From: Polyporus tsugae
Taxonomy: Eukaryota; Basidiomycota; Agaricomycetes; Polyporales; Polyporaceae
Reading direction: 5' to 3'
NCBI GenBank assembly: GCA_024305745.1
Contig: JAHRBS010000015.1
Coordinates: 1 to 64,000, forward strand
DNA: 64,000 nt
Shown: piece by piece, positions 57,674 to 64,000 of the stretch
Numbering within the stretch: position 1 is the stretch's first letter
How the letters are laid out: each line of letters begins with the position of its first letter
Notes under the pieces: generated by a model
The model's input: only the letters and a program-made list of their open reading frames with translations
What the model was told of the DNA's origin: nothing
Database searches by the model: none
Program-made: the position numbers and the translations under genes

Positions 57674-58099
57674 CTGGTTGGAAACATCATGAGTCGGGGA
57701 TATCGATCATGTCGTCGGATATTTTCCCATGCCGTGACTTGAATACCTTGGATTGAGATGTGGCGCGTCCCTTAATGCCAGTACGGATAGTACTCTATAT
57801 GTTAATATCGCGTCAGTATATCTAAATTATTTGGAAATGCTCATTCTCACACGTTGTCTCTACTAGGGCCACCCGGTGGTACAAGCCAGGTAAGTAGGTA
57901 AGATAGGGTCTTTTTTAATTTTTTTTAATTTTTTTTAAATATCTCAGGATTATAGCAGTACCTAGTACATGTGGGACAATGTAACTAAAGCAGCGTTTAC
58001 CTGCTATCCTACGTTCGGTTGAGCGGCGTGCTTGCGCACGGGTAGGACCACGGCCAGGGGCCAGAAGTGGTTGGGAGGGCCGGTCGGTAATTTTCCGTC

Positions 58100-59575
58100 T
58101 TACCGCCGGCCTGACGATTGTAGTCCCGGGGGAAGAGCCTCCGCGTCAGACGTGGGAATTGTAAGCTCGTCAGCCTGAGCAATGCTCGTAGCGGGCCCTC
58201 GCGGGTGGGGACAATTTTTCCTTGTTCTACCCACCATGGGTCTGCGTGCGTGATGGTGAACCTGCGGGAGAGGTTGCAGGTATCGTTCGAGACAGATGCG
58301 CAGCGCACTGTGGTCTGCTGGTGGGAGCACACAGGGTGTGGCGTCCGTGTGATGTTTGTCAATGGTCAATGCGCAGGGTGTGGGTGTGACATCTGCGGAG
58401 GGGGTGCTGCATTCTGCAGCGCCAGGCGGCAGCATGCAGGGAGGGACGCGGGGGGACAGTGCCGACAGCAGCGGCTTGTCGGGATCGAGCATGACCAGCC
58501 ACTCGGGGAGCTGGCAGCCAATCGCGCGGTTGGGGGGTGGGCCTTCCGGGTGCGCAACTGGGGCGCAACACCGGCGGCGGTGCGTGTGGACTCGTCCTTT
58601 GCGTGTGCAGGGCGTGAGTGTCTGATAGTACTGCCAAACCACAAAGTCGCCGTGGAATGGACATGTGAAAGAAGTGAGTCTGTACGTGTAGCGTCCAGAC
58701 TCAAGGTCATGTGGGATGGTGGCGCGGAGCTGGTGTTCCATGAGCCAGCGAGGTGGGCTGAGGTCGACATGAACGCTCGGCCACAGTCGCCAGCTGTTGG
58801 GGACATTTATGGGGTTGTCACCTGCCTCAATCGCCAACATGTCATAGACACGGGCGTTCCAGCGGGCGATCTCCAAGATCCGTGTGTATGCGTGGGAGTC
58901 ACTGAACCGCTCCCAAAAGGGGGTCCAGATGACTCGATTTGAATCCGTGGAGAGATAGACTTCGTCTTGCGGATGTGTTTCGGACAGCGTCCCGGCCGCG
59001 ATCAGGCTGGCGCCGACCGCGATCACTTCGGCAATTTCGCAATCGTCACGTGTGTGGTCTTTCTCCTCAAAGTCAGAGATGTGGCGGAGAAACATGCGAG
59101 CACCCTGGAAGTGCACCAGGACATTTTCGTATGTTTCTGCATGTGAATTGTGAATCGCCAGGAGGATGGGGACCTCAGCGAATAGCGACAGGGGAAGTCG
59201 AAATGCACGCTTCGCAGAGACGAAGGGCGGATTGATCTCGGTTGTAATAAAATCAATCATCTTGATAATCGATGGGGGAGCGAACTCCCGGCACATACGC
59301 TCTCCCAGAGCGGGGACGGCGTGCCAGTTGACAGGCTCCCCATCGTCTTGGATGTTGAGCGCAAGGTGCACCAGTAATGTGATGTGGGCCCGAGAGTGGG
59401 GCCGGTACGGCAGCTCACCCTCTTGGGGGAAGTGCATAAAGATCGACTGGGCCATGTCAACTGACATGTCGCCCGAGCGTAGGTGTGTGGGGGGTAGGTA
59501 CAAGGGGGGCGCGCTGCGCGTGTGGTGCGCAACGCTTGACCCCCCGGTCCCCGCCCAGGTAGTACTTGGGTGCAT
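58100..59575 (-). CDS. intronless orphan protein, 491 aa
   Basis: The longest intact frame in the window, ATG at 59575, no introns in a region where every other gene has them. Readable segments: SVDMAQSIFMHFPQEGELPY, RAHITLLVHLALNIQDDGEP, SIIKMIDFITTEINPPFVSA, RLPLSLFAEVPILLAIHNSH, EKDHTRDDCEIAEVIAVGAS, VIWTPFWERFSDSHAYTRIL, NSWRLWPSVHVDLSPPRWLM. The N-terminal 330 residues look globular; the rest is Pro/His/Arg-rich with several Cys. No D-D-E, helicase or recombinase motif was found, so it is not an obvious transposase. Lack of introns plus the flanking inverted repeats suggest it arrived with a mobile element or as a retrocopy. Confidence 0.75.
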   Translation of the reverse strand: MHPSTTWAGTGGSSVAHHTRSAPPLYLPPTHLRSGDMSVDMAQSIFMHFPQEGELPYRPHSRAHITLLVHLALNIQDDGEPVNWHAVPALGERMCREFAPPSIIKMIDFITTEINPPFVSAKRAFRLPLSLFAEVPILLAIHNSHAETYENVLVHFQGARMFLRHISDFEEKDHTRDDCEIAEVIAVGASLIAAGTLSETHPQDEVYLSTDSNRVIWTPFWERFSDSHAYTRILEIARWNARVYDMLAIEAGDNPINVPNSWRLWPSVHVDLSPPRWLMEHQLRATIPHDLESGRYTYRLTSFTCPFHGDFVVWQYYQTLTPCTRKGRVHTHRRRCCAPVAHPEGPPPNRAIGCQLPEWLVMLDPDKPLLSALSPRVPPCMLPPGAAECSTPSADVTPTPCALTIDKHHTDATPCVLPPADHSALRICLERYLQPLPQVHHHARRPMVGRTRKNCPHPRGPATSIAQADELTIPTSDAEALPPGLQSSGRR

Positions 59576-59706
59576 TTGGTCTCCCAGGGACCAGGAATTG
59601 GAATGGGTGAAGGACCCCTGGTGTACTGTACTCTACGTGAGCAGGGGCAGCGTAAACAATGTAGGCGCCCACCGGATGGTGGTGGTATGAGGGAGAGAAG
59701 GGTTCA

Positions 59707-60119
59707 GTAAGATAGGGTCGGAGCAGAAGTCTCTATGTACGTAACACTGTGACCATCACGTGCGGGCGGGCGCTTTGAGCCCTTAAAGTACGAAATGTAA
59801 TATCTGCACTGCCGCAGCACGCGCTTTCTCGGTCCCAGCGTGTGTGGCCCTGCCATACATATACTTATCATGCTGACATGATATATCAGCGCCTTGAGAC
59901 CATTTTGTTATTCAACGAGACAGAATGCATTGCTTGAGAATCAAGAACCTGACAAATGTAGTGATACGGGATTCAAGACATTCTCAGGTTTTTGTTTCGG
60001 GAGGAGGGTCTTCTATAAATTGATATATCATTTACAGTGGTTGCGCTCTGCCAGGCCGACCCAAGCGTGACAGGTTTCGATCACATGATGTAGACACATC
60101 TGCTCCGACCCTATCTTAC
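59707..60119. mobile_element. MITE-like element, 413 bp
   Basis: The left end GTAAGATAGGGTCGGAGCAG (59707-59726) is the exact reverse complement of the right end at 60100-60119, and weaker matching continues inward (GTCTCTA against GTGTCTA). No coding sequence inside. Confidence 0.75.
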
Positions 60120-60505
60120 AAGTAACAGCAAGGACAGTAAACCGTCATGGTACTAATTGCGTGGGCTACACCGGCGCCAAGCTGTCAGAGCATCCACGTG
60201 GCCATTCACCCATCCGGCGCCAAGTGGCCTTGCTCTAACCGCCGGTAACCCCTGACGGTGACCAGCCCTCTTATTTTTGACCAGCCCTCTCATTTTTCAT
60301 CCACGGTCATGGTGAGCCCGTAAGTACTCATTATATGCGCTTCGAAACAACCTCATACTCACTTCACGTATCGTGATCCGCATTTCCAGCATCTTTGGGC
60401 ATACCCTGACACTCGACGGCTGCGGTCTAATCCTCGTACACTACTATGTGAGTCTTGCGAGAAAGAAACATATTCAAGTTGCTTACTGGCGGGATAAGTG
60501 CCACC

Positions 60506-62194
60506 ATGCCAACCTCTTTTCCCACTTTGGTAGGCTGGGAAGACGCTTTCTATGAAATTCTGAGCCACCTCAGGCCGTCAGAGTACTTTGTCTTCGATGA
60601 CAACAAGGAAATTGCTGCTCGTGTTGCCCTTCGTGGCACGCTGCTGTCTCTTGCAGTCTCCTGTCATATATTCTCAAACTTTTCCCTGAATATGCTATGG
60701 TACTCCTTGGACAACATTCACCCTCTCCTCAAGCTTTTGCCGAACTATCAACGTCGTGATTCCACATACGTGAGTGGCCTACAGCATAGCTTCTAATACT
60801 TGTATCTGACACGCGCCTTCTCTGGAAAGTATCTCATGGGAGATATGTCACCTGAGGCATGGTCATGATTGCAGACCTACGCCGCTCGTGTCCGCAGCAT
60901 CACCTATTCTCGGAAGGCTGGGATTGACCCTTCGGTCTGGCGGACCATATTCGAGCAATGCCAAGGCACCCCTCTTTTGCCTAACCTACAGAAGCTTCAC
61001 ACGATCAAGTTGAATGCAAATCACATCTTCACTCTTCACGCCCTCGCCTCCCCATCTTTCCGCGATGTTTTCCTCGAATTTTATGAAGACCTGGGTGCCA
61101 ATCAAAACCCCAATACTGTCGCCCCAATCGCGGGGTTGGCTCTGCAGGAGTTCTCCACGAGAGCCCCCGAGCTAAGCAAACTCTGCATTTACCCAGACCT
61201 GACCATTGCTCGTGAACACCTCATGTGCCTAACATGATTCACCCAGATGGAGCAACTATATCTCAGCGACCGCTTTCCTTTCGACGAGGAACTTCTCCTT
61301 CTGCTCATCAACTTCAGAAATCTGACACATCTGAAGGTGTCTGTCGTGCTTCGAGATTCGACAGACTCTGTGCCACTCGATCTGATGGACGGCTTCCAAA
61401 AACTCACCAGACTGAACCTCAGTGGCCAGCCAGCTCATCTTGCGCGCTTCATGCTCGCGTGCTCGATGCCCAGCCTCAATGACCTTTCTATCTGGCTCGA
61501 CTCCCACCATGCCGATGGCCTTGATATCTCCCTCGCGTCAATATGTTGACACATTGGTCTGCACACTCTCACCCACTTCGAGATACAGGTGGAAAACTTC
61601 CTTCGTCCTCTGCCGTTCCTGATGAACTTCCTCGAGCCCTTCCTACCATTTGCAAATCTGGAACAAGTTGTGTTTCACGTGGCGGACCTACCTCTCCGTG
61701 ACCAGGATCTCGTACGCATCTCTCGTGCATGGCCCAAGCTGTGCATGCTCAGACTGAAGCACTCCCATGTCACGCTCTCGGACCCCGATAGGGAGCCGGG
61801 CTCGGTCGAGCGTCCGACACTCCATGGGCTGGTCGAACTTGCACGCCGTTGTCCCCACCTCGGCTGCCTCTGCATCCCCGAGCTTGATGCCAGCATCCTA
61901 CCGCAGCTCGATACTGTCCCTCTCATGGGACATGGCCCACTCGACCTGTGTATCCAGAACCTTATGGGTGCCGAGGACGAAGAGACGCAGCTTGACGTCG
62001 CAGCCATTCTGGACTGCCTCTTTCCGTGCCTCGAGTTGAAATATGGTATCGAGGAGTTGCAGGGTTATGGTGACAACCTGAACCCGTATCTGGAGGACTC
62101 GGAGAATATCTCAAAGCTCTTGCGTGCAATGCAGATCGGGCACGAGCACTACCCGCATGGGGTAGAACACTTGGAGCAACCTGAGTCGTGTTAG
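60506..62194 (+). pseudogene. F-box/LRR-like gene with three in-frame TGA codons
   Basis: Exon 1 (60506-60769) starts at CCACCATG and holds VGWEDAFYEILSHLRPSEYF and ALRGTLLSLAVSCHIFSNFS. A 60-nt intron joins in phase to exon 2 (60830-62194), which is one frame of 455 codons: LQTYAARVRSITYSR, TPLLPNLQKLHTIKLNAN, LYLSDRFPFDEELLLLLINF, LTRLNLSGQPAHLARFML, EPFLPFANLEQVVFHVADLP, ARRCPHLGCLCIPELD. TGA at 60866-60868, 61235-61237 and 61547-61549 interrupt it (AWS-stop-LQTYAAR; CLT-stop-FTQMEQL; SIC-stop-HIGLHTL). Each fits a lost CGA (Arg). There are no indels in about 1.6 kb, so decay is recent and purely by substitution. Confidence 0.75.
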
Positions 62195-62620
62195 ATCGTT
62201 CATGTACGCCGCTCCTTCATTCTGTACCAGTATTTAATGATGATGGACTTCCAATAGGTTGCTCGAAATTGAAATTTTGATTAGGGCTAATTTGTACCAA
62301 AGTTCGTTACCTTTCGTTGTATGTTGTATGTTTTGTACAGAAAGTAAGTGTTGTATCATATCCTAGTACTAGTGGCTCCGTAACCGATTTACCCTCAGAG
62401 CGCCTCCAGACAGTCGGTTACAAGAGTTACGTGATCAGCCAGCACATTGGCGTGGACTCAGCCCAGAGCTTGTTACGAGCGACAGTGTTCCATAGACGAC
62501 ACCCTCCATGCTGAATTATGTCTGTGCGGGGATGGGTCTGCGCCATAGTGCACCAAAATACGGTAATGACCTGTGGCGACAAGGGCTGAATTCAAATGCT
62601 GACTGATTATACCCAAAGGC
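62195..62620. other. intergenic
   Basis: 3' flank of the F-box gene and short frames; nothing recognised. Confidence 0.4.
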
Positions 62621-62920
62621 ATGCCCAGCGCCGTGCAACGCGCCATTGCCAGTCCAACAATTTTGGCACAGATCCTTGCTCAGCGCTCTCCCAGGTGGGA
62701 TGGCGTCAAAGACCCCGACAACACCGGTGATGAGGACGGACACGAGGATCACACGTCGCTCCGTAGCGCATTGGCAGCTTGTACTCGGGTGTGTCGCTCC
62801 TTCTCCAGTCCCGCACTGGACGCGCAATGGAGGGTCTTGGATGGTGTCGCCATCTCAAAAAGCACATACTACCGTGAATATCCCATTATCCCTCTCCGCC
62901 GGATAGCACCCGTAAGATAG
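62621..62920 (+). pseudogene. truncated F-box gene, N-terminus
   Basis: Reads SAVQRAIASPTILAQILAQR, an acidic insert (DPDNTGDEDGHEDHTS), then ALAACTRVCRSFSSPALDAQ and WRVLDGVA, which is the standard F-box start of this family. The frame stops at 62920 and no repeat region follows before a MITE-like element begins at 63099. Could be a real short protein, but a 5' gene fragment is more likely. Confidence 0.5.
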
Positions 62921-63098
62921 TGCCCGGACGGCTAGCTCGGCATGTCCGATCCGGTCCCTGCCAGTGTCAGCCTCAGGACTCAATCACCAGCTTTGCTCAC
63001 ACCTCGACCTTGCTTGTGCCTCCATTTAAAAATTTCCTGTGTGTGGTTATTTCCGCACATAGGCTGGGATTATTGCTTACAGTTTGCAGAACGATAGT

Positions 63099-63345
63099 AG
63101 ATTTGAAGTCTGACTGAGATACAACCCGATTTGGTAGGTAAGCACTTGGAAGATCTTGCCAAGGTTACTTTGTAGACTCGCTCGCCGAGGATTGTTGTTG
63201 TGGGAGTCTGAATATGCATTTCACTCTGAATATATGTTTTGAACCGTCCATGTCATCGAAAAACTCCCCTATGTGGCCGAAGTTGCGGGCCAGCCCGGAC
63301 TCCACCGAGCGCCTACACACCAAATCTCAGTCGGACTTCAAATCT
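63099..63345. mobile_element. MITE-like element, 247 bp
   Basis: Left end AGATTTGAAGTCTGACTGAG (63099-63118) matches the reverse complement of the right end (63326-63345) at 19 of 20 positions, and matching continues inward (GAT...TTTGGT) after a 9-nt gap. No coding sequence. Confidence 0.7.
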
Positions 63346-64000
63346 GACTGAGCGTGCTTTCCTCGAAGACGACTAAGTATCGTTTTGTTCCTGGTGTCTG
63401 CATGTGGTTCTTTCCGTGCATAGACTGAACCGCTCGAGTCCCTTTTGCTTACACTATTATTTGAATAGAGTGGAGAATGGGATGGTACACGGCAAAGCAG
63501 GGTAGTGAATTCGGAGCGAATTGGGCAGATCATGCCGGACGGCTGACCGATCGAGTCTCGACCAATCATTCTCCCATTATCCCATTATCCCCCAGATAAC
63601 GGGATAATCACGGTAACACGGACGCTCTCCCAAAAAAGCCTTGCTGAGGATACTTCCGCACACCGTGAGCCATCCGGGCAACGATTCGGGATCCAAAGAT
63701 GGGCTGGATATGAATCCGGCGCGGTTGGATGTCTTGGTCAGCATCACCAATTTGGCTCGGGTTTTGTACCGCATTGTTATGATGTTAGAAACCGTTGTAA
63801 TTAGATTTTGATGAGTGTAATCATTGCCACTTCGGAATGCATTATAATCCCACTATTCCGGCACTGGAAAGCTTCCAAGTACATCGCAAGGACATTGCAA
63901 TGTGACAGAATCAATGCAATGACCGTACATGTTCCAAGTTGTCCAAGCGTGCCTAGGCATCCAACAATATGTAGAGCTTCCATCGGTTGGGTCTGGTTAC
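63346..64000. other. intergenic with a small palindrome
   Basis: CATTATCCCATTATCC near 63573 and GATAACGGGATAATC near 63596 form an imperfect inverted repeat. No gene recognised. Confidence 0.4.

Larger units (their letters stand above)
57898..60119. mobile_element. putative TIR-bounded element carrying a single-exon gene
   Basis: GTAAGATAGGGTC at 57898-57910 and its reverse complement GACCCTATCTTAC at 60107-60119 bracket the intronless ORF at 58100-59575. AAGTA occurs one base outside the left end (57892-57896) and directly outside the right end (60120-60124), a possible target duplication. A third copy of the same end lies inside at 59707. Short ends and the inner copy make the call tentative. 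Confidence 0.4.

Noticed and set aside
58205..58942. 245-codon plus-strand open frame
   Set aside because: It lies entirely antisense to the intact 491-aa gene and has shadow-like composition.
1..64000. CRISPR arrays, prokaryotic operons, rRNA
   Set aside because: No regularly spaced repeats, no ribosome-binding-site pattern and no rRNA-like sequence; the window is eukaryotic.

Overview
The window looks like nuclear DNA of an agaricomycete basidiomycete, probably Polyporales (inference). The signs are short GT-AG introns of about 48-66 nt, very gene-rich DNA on both strands, many F-box/LRR genes, an alpha-kinase with an N-terminal Cys-rich region, a KDM3-like JmjC protein, a fungal GIY-YIG (MUG113/T5orf172) protein and a PCL-type cyclin. 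All gene models were spliced by eye; exon joins are given where donor, acceptor and phase agree.

Layout. 1-5.6 kb: an F-box/LRR gene (minus) and two copies of a short dispersed repeat. 5.7-8.1 kb: a nine-exon JmjC gene (plus) with one in-frame TAG. 9.6-13.5 kb: weak ORFs, then a five-exon PHD-type zinc-finger gene. 14.3-17.4 kb: a dead tyrosine recombinase and more copies of the repeat. 20.1-22.0 kb and 35.0-36.4 kb: two members of an unrecognised protein family with shared intron positions and similar upstream DNA; the first has a duplicated exon+intron. 24.0-26.5 kb: alpha-kinase (minus). 27.7-28.5 kb: hypothetical gene. 31.4-32.8 kb: integrase-core (D-D-E) transposon gene with one TGA. 38.7 and 53.0 kb: a duplicated small membrane protein inside a larger segmental duplication. 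39.7-41.2 kb: a zinc-finger protein whose N-terminus imitates the histone H3 tail. 41.4-44.7 kb: a large damaged Ser/Pro-rich gene with two pairs of covarying hairpins near its 5' end. 45-52 kb: pieces of an HSF-type transcription factor on both sides of a beta-mannosidase pseudogene. 54.3-56.6 kb: a broken PCL-type cyclin and a MUG113-like gene. 57-63 kb: three F-box genes or fragments, a single-exon orphan ORF between matching terminal inverted repeats, and two MITE-like elements.

The overall theme is an accessory region undergoing decay and duplication. Several otherwise well-kept genes carry isolated nonsense codons, and five of these fit CGA to TGA (CpG to TpG) changes. The most unusual features are the H3-tail mimic fused to a zinc finger, the covarying ATCG-loop hairpins, the TIR-bounded orphan gene, and repeated tandem duplication of exon-plus-intron units.
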